From Candidatus Peribacteria bacterium (GTDB lineage Bacteria; Patescibacteriota; Gracilibacteria; Peribacterales; Peribacteraceae), in NCBI GenBank assembly GCA_023245865.1, contig JAHFJN010000001.1, positions 398,587 through 462,586 of the forward strand: a stretch of DNA of 64,000 nt, in the 5' to 3' direction. Below are positions 9,188 to 17,810 of the stretch, one piece after another. Below the pieces are notes generated by a model. It made no database searches. It was not told the DNA's origin and saw only the letters and a list, made by a program, of their open reading frames with translations. The translations under genes were made by a program, and so were the position numbers. Within the stretch, counting starts at the first letter, position 1; each line of letters starts with the position of its first letter.

Positions 9188-10498
9188 TCAATTCCTAATT
9201 CCTCGTACCGCCCCCGGCAGCATCACTGCAAGTCCCACAAACGAAATCCCCTGCCCCGCGAGAAACCCGATCGGAATCGCGATGATGCCAAGGCTCGGCG
9301 TCAGCGTCCATGCAGTTGTGATCGCGACTGCACCGTTCAGCACGCTGAAGATCGCGGGAGTTGCCGTGCGATGGAGTGAGTAAAACGCACGCAAGTAGAG
9401 ATGATTGAGACTTTCAAACGGCACCGCGATCGCATACCAGAGAAGCATGGATCCAAAGAGTGCCTCGACACGTGTGAGGTGCACAAGCCACGCCGCAACA
9501 GGCGACGAGAAATATAAAATGATCGACGCCGGAATCGTGAGCGCGAGGACCCAGAAGACGCCTTTTTGCATGTAGAGCGAAAATCGATGACGATCGTTCG
9601 CTGCCGCGGACTCACTTAAATGTGCGAATGCCGATTGCGCGAGTGCGATGCCGATCACACCGACGACGAACGATTCGAAGTTGCGCGCGTTGCTGTTGAG
9701 CGTCACCGATCCCGCGGGCAAATGGGAAGCGACGCTGTCGAAGAGAAGGAGCTGCAGTTGAAGCGCGGCAAGCGCGAGCATCCGCGGGAGCATCAGCCAG
9801 CCCATCGTCGCAATGTCCGGATGCCACATGCGAACAGAAGGACGATACCCCGCATACACCGCACCGATCAGACGCAGGAGAACATACACGACTCCCCCAC
9901 TGAGTGTTCCGAGCATCGGTCCAAGTGCGCCATAGTCCTTTGTGAGGAAGAACGTACCGAGAATCGTACCCACGGTATAGAGGATCGGCGTGATTCCATA
10001 GATCCAGTAACGCTTGCGCACATTCAAGTATTGTCCGAGAGCATTGCCCGACACGAAGAGAAAATTCGTAAGGAGAGCGAGGCGCCCGAAGGTGATGTAG
10101 AGCGCAAGTTGATCACCCTGAAAGCCGACGAACTGCGGCGCGATCATGGGGAACAAGAACGCGAGCAGGAGCGCAAGACATCCGAAGAGAATGGAACCTA
10201 AACCAAGAACACTCGAGAGAAGTTCCGACGCCTCACTTTTTTCATCTTTGGCCAAGTGCCGCGCGAGCATCGGCAGCAGCACCGTGGAAATGCCCGACAT
10301 GATCGTGATCTGAAACAGAAGATCGGAAGGCCGAAAACTTGCGATGTATACATCAACCGTCCCAAGACCCGGAAAAGTGCGGTTCAGCATATTATCGCGA
10401 ACCAGTCCTGCGACCGATGCGCCCGCCTGTGTGAGCGCAAGGACAAGCGCACCGCCAAGGAGTCGGTGTTGCGAAAATGAGGAAAGAAGTCGTCGCAT
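9188..10498 (-). CDS. murJ: lipid II flippase MurJ (MviN family)
   Basis: About 436 residues with about a dozen hydrophobic segments. It resembles MurJ/MviN in the N-terminal run AGLVRDNMLNRTFP, in a central positively charged set of helices and in the length, though it is shorter than the 500-plus residues of many homologues. MurJ moves the peptidoglycan precursor lipid II across the membrane. An ATG three codons upstream (10507) is also possible; a TAGACT -10 element ten bases before 10498 favours the shorter form. Divergent from the SLH-like protein. Fits with murC, murE, murL and murD in the same window. Confidence 0.85.
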   Translation of the reverse strand: MRRLLSSFSQHRLLGGALVLALTQAGASVAGLVRDNMLNRTFPGLGTVDVYIASFRPSDLLFQITIMSGISTVLLPMLARHLAKDEKSEASELLSSVLGLGSILFGCLALLLAFLFPMIAPQFVGFQGDQLALYITFGRLALLTNFLFVSGNALGQYLNVRKRYWIYGITPILYTVGTILGTFFLTKDYGALGPMLGTLSGGVVYVLLRLIGAVYAGYRPSVRMWHPDIATMGWLMLPRMLALAALQLQLLLFDSVASHLPAGSVTLNSNARNFESFVVGVIGIALAQSAFAHLSESAAANDRHRFSLYMQKGVFWVLALTIPASIILYFSSPVAAWLVHLTRVEALFGSMLLWYAIAVPFESLNHLYLRAFYSLHRTATPAIFSVLNGAVAITTAWTLTPSLGIIAIPIGFLAGQGISFVGLAVMLPGAVRGIRN

Positions 10499-10553
10499 GC
10501 TTACCATCAGTCTAGCGGGAATGCTATGCTATGGCACCTTTCCACCCTCGACG

Positions 10554-11885
10554 ATGATCTCTCGCAAACGAACAATGCTGCGTGTTTCTGTTCCGGCACT
10601 CTTCTTCGTTCTTGCTCTTACGTGGACCATGCTCGCTCGGGCCGCAACCGGCGATACCGTCTCATCCGACTCGTCATCCTCCTCTGAGGCCAGCTCGAGT
10701 GCCTCCTCGGTCTTCAGCGGTATCGGCACCATTACGATTGAACAAAAAAATAGTACAGACAGCAATCAAATCGGTAAGTGGACACTGCTCAAACCCGCAA
10801 ACGAACAGCAAGCGAGTACGAATCCGACAACAACGATTGCAAGCTCGAAGGCAGGAATCTACACCATTATTCTCTCTCTTCCCCATGGAGCAAGTTCCAC
10901 GATCCGCGTGTATCGCGGTGACGTACTGCTGGCACTCGTCGAGCGGCCGCAGGCGACCTTCACACTCGGAAACGGCGAAAATATCCGAGTGGTCGTTCAC
11001 TACGTACTCACGCGCGTGGGCACGGTGGCGGCAGACAGCGACCCGACCGGAATGACATTCCGTATAGAAGGCCCCAACGGCGTCGTTCTCAAGGGCGAAA
11101 CACCGACATCGTTTGAAAACACTCCCGAGGGACAGTACAAAATCATCTATGACGCTCTGGCCGGCTGCAATGCACCAACGCCCAAAAGTCTCCGACTCGA
11201 GGCGGAGGGCCGCATCAACTTTTCGGTGAAAGTCGTCTGTGAGGAAGCGAATCGCATGCGCGACGAGCGGTCGCAGCAAAATGCTTCTGATGATACTCAC
11301 ATCACCGTGACAAATGGAAATGGCTCGGTCACGTTTGAGGATGTACCAAAAGATGCATGGTTTGCGACGTATGTCTTTACCGCAGCGAAGGCGGACATCC
11401 TCACCGGCTACCACGATGAGAAAGGAAATCCGACGGGACAGTTCGGCCCGGGCAACAACGTTACTGTTGCGGAGCTGGCGAAAATAGCGCACAAGATCAG
11501 CGGAAAAAGCGAGGAAGCGTTCGCATCGGCAGTCCCGGAAAATCCGCACGCGAGGCACGAGTGGTTTTCCCCGTTCCTTGCATCCGCCGAGCAGCGCGGA
11601 TGGACGATCTTTGCCGATGCCACTATCGATCCTGTCCGCCCCGCAACGAGAGGCGAAGTGCTCGTCACGCTCCTCCAAGCACTCGACGTTCCGCTCCAGT
11701 GGCAAAAAGGGACGATCTTCACCGACGTCACGCCACGCACGGCCTATGCAGGCGCGATCGAGACCGCGGCACAGGATGAGATCGTCGAGAAAAATGCGAC
11801 CTTCTTGCCCGGGAGCGCCATCAATCGCGCTGAAATGGCCAAGATCATCACGAAGGCGTTGGAGGTCTATCGAGACGTCAAATGA
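10554..11885 (+). CDS. exported protein with SLH-like C-terminal repeats
   Basis: About 443 residues. The chosen ATG gives a classic signal peptide (SRKRTM, then a hydrophobic helix, cleavage near ARAA-TG). A Ser-rich linker follows, then a beta-rich region (about 60-260). The C-terminal third has three S-layer-homology-like repeats, with motifs such as F-x-D-V-x-x-x-x-AYAGAIETA and INRAEMAKIITKAL. Such repeats anchor proteins to cell-wall polymers. The pyruvyltransferase at 16.8-17.8 kb could supply the pyruvylated wall polymer that SLH domains bind; that link is an inference. Its stop overlaps the end of convergent murC by eight bases. Confidence 0.8.
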   Translation: MISRKRTMLRVSVPALFFVLALTWTMLARAATGDTVSSDSSSSSEASSSASSVFSGIGTITIEQKNSTDSNQIGKWTLLKPANEQQASTNPTTTIASSKAGIYTIILSLPHGASSTIRVYRGDVLLALVERPQATFTLGNGENIRVVVHYVLTRVGTVAADSDPTGMTFRIEGPNGVVLKGETPTSFENTPEGQYKIIYDALAGCNAPTPKSLRLEAEGRINFSVKVVCEEANRMRDERSQQNASDDTHITVTNGNGSVTFEDVPKDAWFATYVFTAAKADILTGYHDEKGNPTGQFGPGNNVTVAELAKIAHKISGKSEEAFASAVPENPHARHEWFSPFLASAEQRGWTIFADATIDPVRPATRGEVLVTLLQALDVPLQWQKGTIFTDVTPRTAYAGAIETAAQDEIVEKNATFLPGSAINRAEMAKIITKALEVYRDVK

Positions 11886-13152
11886 GTAATCGGTCCGCGA
11901 GCGCGGTAACATCCCCCGCTCCCATGGTGATGACAACATCACCTGCTCGTGTCTCTGCGCGCACCGTCGCCTCTGTCCGGTCTGTCGATCTTCCGTTTCG
12001 TACGTCACACATGCTGCCCGCCGCGATGTCCGCAACGAATACATCGACATCCACTTCTTTCGTTTCGATCTCTGAACGGGCATTATAGATGTTGGGAATG
12101 ATCACGATATCGGCATCGCTGAACGCAGTCGTAAACGCATCATAGAGTTTGAGTGTCCGATCGTGCGTATGCGGCTGAAAGACACAGACAATGCGTTGCT
12201 GCGGATACGCCTCTCGCATGGCGGAGAGTGTCGCACGAATCTCGACCGGGTGATGCGCATAATCGTCGATCACCGTCGCACCGTTCTTCATGATGCCTTT
12301 TACCTCCATCCGCCGCCACGTTCCCGAAAATTCTGAGAGGCATTGTCTCGTTTTGGTTGCATCCAGTCCCAGATGATCCGCAAGCGCGAGGACCAATTGT
12401 GCGTTCTGGCGCATGTGAAGACCGGGAGTCGTAAGAGCGATAAGCGGGTAGCGATCAGCGTCCAGCATGGGGCGGCCGGATGCTTGAACAACTGCGGCAG
12501 ACGCCGGATCATCTCCATGTGTAATCACATTACCTTCCGGGGGAAGTCGCTTCAAAAAATCCACGAATGCCTGCCGGTAGTCCTCGATCGATGTAAACGC
12601 ATCGAAGTGATCGCCATCGATATTCGTCATGAGAACGATCGACGGATCGAGAAAATGAAATGATTTTCTGTATTCACATGCTTCAACGAGGAAAATATCA
12701 CTCGTGCCCTTGCGCCAGTTTCTGCCGTCGAGTTCTCTCACTTTCGTCCCCACCACAACTGTCGGATCCAGCCCCGCATCACCGAGCACGCGCGCGGCCA
12801 TCGCAGTCGTGGATGATTTGCCGTGTGTGCCGCAAACGGCGATGACGCGCTTGCCGCGGCTCAGTTGCCCGAGTGCCTGAAAGTAAGACTCCGATTGGAC
12901 TGCCAATTCCTCCGCCCGTCTGCGCTCCGGACTTTCTTTGGCAATAGCCTCGGAATACACAAAAAGATCCGCATCCGGCGGAATCGCAGACCCATCTTGC
13001 GTGAGCGTGACCGTTATCCCCTGCTTGCGTAGATCGTCGATGAGTACACTTCCCGATCGATCACTGCCGGTGACCTGGTGCCCCGCTGCGTGTTGCAACG
13101 CCGCATACGCACTGAGCCCTATGCCGCCGATGCCGCTGCAGAAAATCTTCAT
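11878..13152 (-). CDS. murC: UDP-N-acetylmuramate--L-alanine ligase
   Basis: 424 residues. MurC adds the first amino acid, L-Ala, to UDP-MurNAc in the cytoplasm. It has the N-terminal Rossmann motif GIGGIGLSA, the ATP P-loop CGTHGKSST (about residues 108-116), the LMTNIDGDHFDAF motif and the late DDYAHHP motif characteristic of MurC. The family is normally 450-490 residues, so this is compact. Convergent with the SLH-like gene and divergent from the DivIC-like gene, with only 30 bases between start codons. Confidence 0.95.
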   Translation of the reverse strand: MKIFCSGIGGIGLSAYAALQHAAGHQVTGSDRSGSVLIDDLRKQGITVTLTQDGSAIPPDADLFVYSEAIAKESPERRRAEELAVQSESYFQALGQLSRGKRVIAVCGTHGKSSTTAMAARVLGDAGLDPTVVVGTKVRELDGRNWRKGTSDIFLVEACEYRKSFHFLDPSIVLMTNIDGDHFDAFTSIEDYRQAFVDFLKRLPPEGNVITHGDDPASAAVVQASGRPMLDADRYPLIALTTPGLHMRQNAQLVLALADHLGLDATKTRQCLSEFSGTWRRMEVKGIMKNGATVIDDYAHHPVEIRATLSAMREAYPQQRIVCVFQPHTHDRTLKLYDAFTTAFSDADIVIIPNIYNARSEIETKEVDVDVFVADIAAGSMCDVRNGRSTDRTEATVRAETRAGDVVITMGAGDVTALADRLLI

Positions 13153-13170
13153 GGGAAGAATAAGAACCTC

Positions 13171-13176
13171 TATAGT
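13171..13176 (+). promoter_or_regulatory. -10 box six bases before the DivIC-like start (leaderless mRNA candidate)
   Basis: TATAGT lies six bases before ATG at 13183. With the usual seven-base distance from -10 to the first transcribed base, the mRNA would begin at or next to the start codon. An overlapping TATACT on the other strand can serve murC. Confidence 0.55.
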
Positions 13177-13182
13177 ATACCC

Positions 13183-13635
13183 ATGCCCTACAAGAAGGAC
13201 ATCGAGCCGCTCAGCAAACAGCTGACTATCGTCGTCGGCTTAACGGTCGTCGGATTCATGGCGTTCGGTCTCGCACTCTCGTTCTACCGCAATATACTGT
13301 TTGAAAAAACGTTGCAGGATCTCGCGGACCAAAATCATACGATCGCATCCACGATCGAACGGGGGTACGCGGACTTGGAGTACTACCGGTCGGACCAATA
13401 TCGCGACAAGTATGCGAAGGAAAATTTGGGGCGTCTCAATCGAGGTGAAAAATTGATCATCCTGCACCCGCGCACAACATCTGTGGAGGATGCCACGACA
13501 ACCGACGATGCTGCGGCGAAGGAAGAGCGCGAGGCGGCATACTTCGAAATTCTGCGTCAGATGCCCGTCATTGAACACTGGAAACTGTACCTCTTTGAGG
13601 GGAACAGAATTGAGGAGCTGAAGAGGGCTCTGTGA
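13183..13635 (+). CDS. septum-formation protein of the FtsB/DivIC type
   Basis: 150 residues: short basic N-terminus, one membrane helix (about 14-36), then a heptad-rich coiled coil (FEKTLQDLADQNHTIASTIE) and a conserved-looking Y-A-K-E-N-L-G-x-L-N-R-G-E-K segment. That order is the pattern of FtsB/DivIC, which joins the FtsL-FtsQ division subcomplex outside the membrane. The coding region ends exactly where the convergent tRNA-fMet gene begins. Family call from architecture and the short conserved box. Confidence 0.75.
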   Translation: MPYKKDIEPLSKQLTIVVGLTVVGFMAFGLALSFYRNILFEKTLQDLADQNHTIASTIERGYADLEYYRSDQYRDKYAKENLGRLNRGEKLIILHPRTTSVEDATTTDDAAAKEEREAAYFEILRQMPVIEHWKLYLFEGNRIEELKRAL

Positions 13636-13713
<78 letters not shown>

Positions 13714-13783
13714 CGATAGAGGCATTCTGAAGCAGAAAACTGCCACTTGCAAGCTGGAAACCGTTCGGTAAAATACTTCGGCT

Positions 13784-14077
13784 ATGGCACATAAGAAAGC
13801 AGGAGGTACCACCACCAACGGCCGTGACAGCAGAGCGAAGCGCCGCGGCGTGAAGCGTTTCGGCGGAGAGGCTGTGAACGCGGGTGAAGTTCTTATTCGT
13901 CAAAAGGGCTACTGGTATCGCCCGGGAAAGAACACGCACGTCGGCAGGGACTGGACGATCCACGCGTCAGTTCCGGGGATGGTGCACTTCAGCAAGAAAA
14001 AAATGACATCGTTCAGCGGATCACGTGCCTGGGCAACGCTGGTACATATCGTGCCGGCCGCTCCAACGCATGTTTGA
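13784..14077 (+). CDS. rpmA: 50S ribosomal protein bL27
   Basis: 97 residues. The start MAHKKAGGTTTNGRDS is nearly diagnostic; the N-terminus reaches the peptidyl-transferase centre. Also visible are KRRGVKRFGGE, IRQKGYWYRPGKN and the VHFSKKK segment. The usual upstream partner rplU is absent. The next gene overlaps its stop by eight bases. Confidence 0.97.
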   Translation: MAHKKAGGTTTNGRDSRAKRRGVKRFGGEAVNAGEVLIRQKGYWYRPGKNTHVGRDWTIHASVPGMVHFSKKKMTSFSGSRAWATLVHIVPAAPTHV

Positions 14078-14738
14078 CATATCAGGCCCATCGGAATCAG
14101 GCGCACCAGGCGAGGAGGGTGGAGGAGGAGGCGAAGTAGCCCGTGAGCAAGCGCGGGACGGATTTGCTGCGGCGCAACAAGCCAGCCTGCAACAACTGCA
14201 ACGCGATGAGAAGAAGTCGAAGAAGCGTGATGACGGCGTGGCGCAGATCATTTTGCAATTTCTCACCGATACCCAGAGAACGCACCTGGCCGTGCTGATC
14301 GCGCGCCTCGTTGCCATCAACTGTCCGACACCTTTCATCCTTGCAATCCTCTCCCTCATCAACGAACAATGTCGCGCGGGCGTCGAAGAATATTTGAAGG
14401 ACAAAAACGTACAGACGTCCGAAAATCAGTCACTGCCGATCATACTTCAGGGGGAACGCGGTCTCGATGCATCCGCGAATACCAAGCTCGTGATGTGGAT
14501 CGCTCGGATGGATCACGTGCTCCAAACCGATCCGGAGACTATCCTTGGCTCGCTCCTCATTGATCAAAACAACATCGACGGTACCGTCCTCCAACTTACG
14601 ACATTCGTTCTCCAAACATTTTTGACCGAGCACGGAAAAAATGCGGAGTTTGAAAATCTGCAGGCGCTCTCGGTCGGCGTTTTACAATCGCTGTTTACGT
14701 CGCATATGGGGGGAAACGCGCGAGATAAATTGGAGTAA
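14070..14738 (+). CDS. hypothetical helical protein overlapping rpmA
   Basis: 222 residues; the ATG at 14070 overlaps the rpmA stop, so the two are probably translationally coupled. The N-terminus is Gly/Glu-rich (GEEGGGGGE) and is followed by a charged coiled-coil-like helix, then mostly amphipathic and hydrophobic helices without clear membrane spans. I recognise no family. Coupling to L27 suggests stable co-expression with the ribosome but not a function. Confidence 0.65.
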   Translation: MFDISGPSESGAPGEEGGGGGEVAREQARDGFAAAQQASLQQLQRDEKKSKKRDDGVAQIILQFLTDTQRTHLAVLIARLVAINCPTPFILAILSLINEQCRAGVEEYLKDKNVQTSENQSLPIILQGERGLDASANTKLVMWIARMDHVLQTDPETILGSLLIDQNNIDGTVLQLTTFVLQTFLTEHGKNAEFENLQALSVGVLQSLFTSHMGGNARDKLE

Positions 14739-14744
14739 TGCATT

Positions 14745-14940
14745 CGATGGAGGAGCCCGCCGCCACGGGGGGTGAAGGGGAAGCCCTGTGCGAATGCAAC
14801 ATGACGAAACAAGCGCCGAAGCCCTGCCTGCCGGCAGGCAGGCTTGGAGGCGCTTGTGAGGAATGACAGGGCGGGCGGAGGAGGATTGGCGGCGGAGAAT
14901 TTTTGGTTCTTTTGTTTCGTATGACAAAAGAACAAATGTA
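14745..14940 (+). repeat. dispersed intergenic repeat, copy A, ending in a 10-bp hairpin
   Basis: Contains a CCTGCC/GGCAGG palindrome (about 14823-14843) nested in inverted arms (AAGCGCCGAAGC... and its near complement) and ends GGCGGAGAATT followed by a hairpin: GTTCTTTTGT at 14906-14915 and ACAAAAGAAC at 14924-14933. The final GGCGGAG-plus-hairpin module recurs at 34161-34202 and 49479-49526 with different but still perfectly paired arms. Confidence 0.8.
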
Positions 14941-14943
14941 AAA

Positions 14944-16791
14944 TTATCTCTTGAGTACAGATAAAAAAGCCTCCTGCGTCAGGGTCACCCTCCCCATTTT
15001 CTTCATTCTCTTTTTCCCCTTCTTCTGCTTTTCGAGAAGCTTTTTCTTGCGCGATACGTCGCCGCCATACAAATACCCCGTCACATCTTTTCGCATCGCG
15101 CCGACGGTTTCGCGCGCGACGATTTTGCCGCCGATCGCCGCCTGGATCGGAATTTCAAATTGTGCCTTGGGCAAGACTTCCTTGAGGCGCTTGCAAATGA
15201 TCGCGCCGACCGCGTGCGCCTCGCTTTTATGCACGACCGTGCTGAGCGCATCCGCAGGTTCTCCAAGGAGCAAGATCGCAAGCTTCACCAAATCCCCTGT
15301 CCGGTAGCCGAGCGGCTCATAGCTCATAGAGCCGTAGCCTTCGGTGCCGGATTTTAATTTGTCGAAGAAATCGAGCACGATCGCCTGGAGCGGCACATCG
15401 AACCGCAGCAAACATCGCCCCGCATCAAGATACTCCAGTGTGTGATAGATACCACGGCGCTCCTGCACCAGATTCATGGCGGCTCCGATATCCTGCGCAC
15501 GGCACACGATTTCAAGGTGCACCCAGGGTTCCCGCACCTCTGCAATGTACGCGGCATCGGGAAAATCCGCGGGATTCGAAATCCGCGCGACATCCGGTTC
15601 ATCCGGTTTCAGAAGACTCGCACGCACGACGCTCGCCGGTTGCCGGACATTGAGTTTCACTTCATAGAGCACGCTCGGTGCGGTCACCACGAGATCACAA
15701 TCGTACTCGCGCTCGAGACGTTCCTGAATGATGTCGAGGTGCAGAAGCCCCAGGAATCCGCAGCGAAACCCGTTTCCGAGCGCAGCATTCTGCTCAGGCT
15801 CGCTCGAAAGAGCGGAGTCATTCAGTGAGAGTTTCTCTATGGCTTCACGCAAATCCGGGTAACTGTCCGCCTCGGTCGGATACAGCCCCGCAAAGACCAT
15901 CGGCTGCACGTGCGCATATCCGGGAAGCATCGCCGCATCTGCACGCGACGCAACCGTATCACCAACCCGCACCAGCTTTACGTCTTTGAGACCCGTCACG
16001 ATGTAACCGATCTGGCCTTCGGCTAGCTCTTCATCGGGAATGAATTTTGGAGAAAAGAATCCGACTTCCAATATTTCGAACGGCGTTTTGGTGCCCAGGA
16101 AATGCGCTTGCATTCCTGCCTTGAGAGTTCCCCCCATCACACGCACGTACGCCACGACCCCGCGGTAACTGTCGACAACGGCATCGAAAATTAATGCACG
16201 TGTACTTGAGTCTTGCGTCTTGAGTCTTGAGTCCCGTGCATGCGGAGGAGGAATCCTTTCAATCACCGCATCCAGAAGTTCCCCCACTCCCCTCCCATCC
16301 TTCGCGGAAATTTGGAGAATGTCTTCCTTCTTGCAACCGATCAACTTGATCACTTCCTCACAGACTCTCTCGGGATCCGCCGCAGGCAGGTCGATCTTAT
16401 TGAGAACGGGGATGATGGTGAGGCTATGTTCAAGCGCCATCATGAGCACCGCAATTGTCTGCGCTTGGACCCCTTGCGATGCATCCACAAGTAAAATCGC
16501 CCCCTCACATGCAGCCAAACTTCTGCTCACTTCGTAGCGAAAATCCGTATGACCGGGTGTGTCGATAAGGTTCAATTCAAAAGCAGTGTCATCCTGAGCC
16601 CGACGAAGGACCATGCGGACTGGCGTGAGTTTGATCGTAATCCCGCGCTCACGCTCGAGGTCCATCATGTCGAGCGTTTGTTCCCGCATCTGACGTTTTT
16701 GCAACGTTCCCGTCAGCTCGATCATCCGATCACTGAGCGTCGATTTGCCATGATCAATATGCGCGATGATACAAAAGTTACGGATGTTCAT
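14944..16791 (-). CDS. lepA: elongation factor 4 (LepA), ribosome back-translocase
   Basis: 615 residues from MNIRNFCIIAHIDHGKST. GTPase boxes G1 (AHIDHGKST), G3 (DTPGH) and G4 (NKID) are clear, and the LepA-specific C-terminal domain is present to the end. The chosen start overlaps the end of the pyruvyltransferase gene by 14 bases; longer in-frame starts exist but lack similarity. Two repeat-derived stretches lie inside: RRAQDD, from a 23-bp palindromic repeat, replaces the loop before the G3 motif, and DSRLKTQDSSTR, from a heptamer array, lies near residues 197-208. Both keep frame. Confidence 0.97.
   Translation of the reverse strand: MNIRNFCIIAHIDHGKSTLSDRMIELTGTLQKRQMREQTLDMMDLERERGITIKLTPVRMVLRRAQDDTAFELNLIDTPGHTDFRYEVSRSLAACEGAILLVDASQGVQAQTIAVLMMALEHSLTIIPVLNKIDLPAADPERVCEEVIKLIGCKKEDILQISAKDGRGVGELLDAVIERIPPPHARDSRLKTQDSSTRALIFDAVVDSYRGVVAYVRVMGGTLKAGMQAHFLGTKTPFEILEVGFFSPKFIPDEELAEGQIGYIVTGLKDVKLVRVGDTVASRADAAMLPGYAHVQPMVFAGLYPTEADSYPDLREAIEKLSLNDSALSSEPEQNAALGNGFRCGFLGLLHLDIIQERLEREYDCDLVVTAPSVLYEVKLNVRQPASVVRASLLKPDEPDVARISNPADFPDAAYIAEVREPWVHLEIVCRAQDIGAAMNLVQERRGIYHTLEYLDAGRCLLRFDVPLQAIVLDFFDKLKSGTEGYGSMSYEPLGYRTGDLVKLAILLLGEPADALSTVVHKSEAHAVGAIICKRLKEVLPKAQFEIPIQAAIGGKIVARETVGAMRKDVTGYLYGGDVSRKKKLLEKQKKGKKRMKKMGRVTLTQEAFLSVLKR
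16206..16233 (-). repeat. four-unit heptamer array inside lepA
   Basis: Plus-strand units TTGAGTC, TTGCGTC, TTGAGTC, TTGAGTC, translated in frame within LepA. Same class as the heptamer arrays in eno, murE and murD. Confidence 0.85.
16588..16610 (-). repeat. palindromic repeat (GTCATCCTGAGC family) inside lepA
   Basis: GTCATCCTGAGC followed by CGACGAAGGA on the plus strand. Encodes RRAQDD in LepA. Net length change in the protein is about one residue compared with the usual loop. Confidence 0.8.
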
Positions 16792-17791
16792 GAAGGCCTG
16801 CATGGTACGCGAAAGCATCCCGCAGCGCATCTTCCCCGACAACAACAAGCGCACAAAGCTCCGCAGGATCTTTTTTTACATAATCCTTCAAGGCGTCCAA
16901 TTTATCACGTTCTGCTTGTGTGATGATCTCGACGGGAATCCCGAGTGCCAAGGCGGCAAGGGCGCCATGGTAACGCTCCGCGAGAACGAATCGTGCGTCG
17001 GACAATGATTCAGCCATTGCATCAATGGATCGAATGGAAATGGTTGTGGTGGGGATGGACAACTCAGACTGCAACGTACGTGCGTAGGAAACCTCCGCTT
17101 CATTGTCGGGCTGAAGGAGGAGGATCCGAATGGAATCAAATCGCTCTCGAACGAGAGCATTTTTCACATGCTCTCGGAGAGTTGCACCAGAATTATTTCG
17201 GGGTATGACAATGAGTACATTTTGTGAACTTTGTTGTCTGTTCTCTTTACGGAGTAATAAAAAGACAGGATCGAATGTTTGAACAATTTTTGTACTCAAT
17301 GACCATCTATGCACTCGATCGTACGAGACATGGTCACGGACAGAAATGAATGCGGCCCTCCGACACACCCACCTCGTTATCCACTCCCCCCTCCTCGTCC
17401 TCAAAGGACCAATTCCTTGAAATGCCAGTAGAATTGGCTTACCCAGTGCCCACGCAAAAAACGCATGCCACCCCCACAGAAAGCATGCAAACAACGATTC
17501 GCTGTCGGTAAAGAGCGATCCCCCGCCAAACACAACCGCATCGGCTCTGTAAAACGCCTTTATTGTCTTCCACCAAGGAGTAAAGAGAGAGCAAAAGCCG
17601 AATGGAAGGCGGGGCACGAGTGTCATGCCAAGTGAAAAACGTGTCGACCCTTCGACGAGCTCAGGATGACACGTTTTTTGTACCGAGGTAACCGTCCACT
17701 CCACCTCCGGAAACGTACCCAAAAAGTACTCCTTCAGTGCTTCATCGCCGAAGTTCCCCACGCCAAAGTTCCCGATCAGCACACAGCGCAT
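16778..17791 (-). CDS. polysaccharide pyruvyl transferase (CsaB/WcaK-like)
   Basis: 337 residues. The start MRCVLIGNFGVGNFGDEALKE, the AVVFGGGSLFTD motif, IGPLRT and the late LAERYHGALAALALGIPV block are the family hallmarks. CsaB-type enzymes add pyruvate to wall polysaccharides, which SLH domains then bind; the SLH-like protein at 10.5 kb is a possible user. A palindromic repeat encodes CHPELVEGSTRFSLGM near residues 41-56, in the surface region after the first strands. Its 3' end overlaps lepA by 14 bases. A TATACT box sits six bases before the ATG, suggesting a leaderless mRNA. Confidence 0.88.
   Translation of the reverse strand: MRCVLIGNFGVGNFGDEALKEYFLGTFPEVEWTVTSVQKTCHPELVEGSTRFSLGMTLVPRLPFGFCSLFTPWWKTIKAFYRADAVVFGGGSLFTDSESLFACFLWGWHAFFAWALGKPILLAFQGIGPLRTRRGEWITRWVCRRAAFISVRDHVSYDRVHRWSLSTKIVQTFDPVFLLLRKENRQQSSQNVLIVIPRNNSGATLREHVKNALVRERFDSIRILLLQPDNEAEVSYARTLQSELSIPTTTISIRSIDAMAESLSDARFVLAERYHGALAALALGIPVEIITQAERDKLDALKDYVKKDPAELCALVVVGEDALRDAFAYHAGLHEHP
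17647..17672 (-). repeat. palindromic repeat inside the pyruvyltransferase gene
   Basis: Plus strand reads ACCCTTCGACGAGCTCAGGA then TGACAC; encodes CHPELVEGS in frame. Followed by a short TACCGAGG word that also occurs beside the repeat cluster at 9.05-9.19 kb. Confidence 0.9.
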
Positions 17792-17797
17792 AGAGAG

Positions 17798-17803
17798 AGT
17801 ATA
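17798..17803 (-). promoter_or_regulatory. -10 box (TATACT) six bases before the pyruvyltransferase start
   Basis: On the minus strand TATACT, then CTCTCT, then ATG at 17791. No Shine-Dalgarno sequence fits between, supporting a leaderless transcript. Confidence 0.6.
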
Positions 17804-17810
17804 GCACCAG

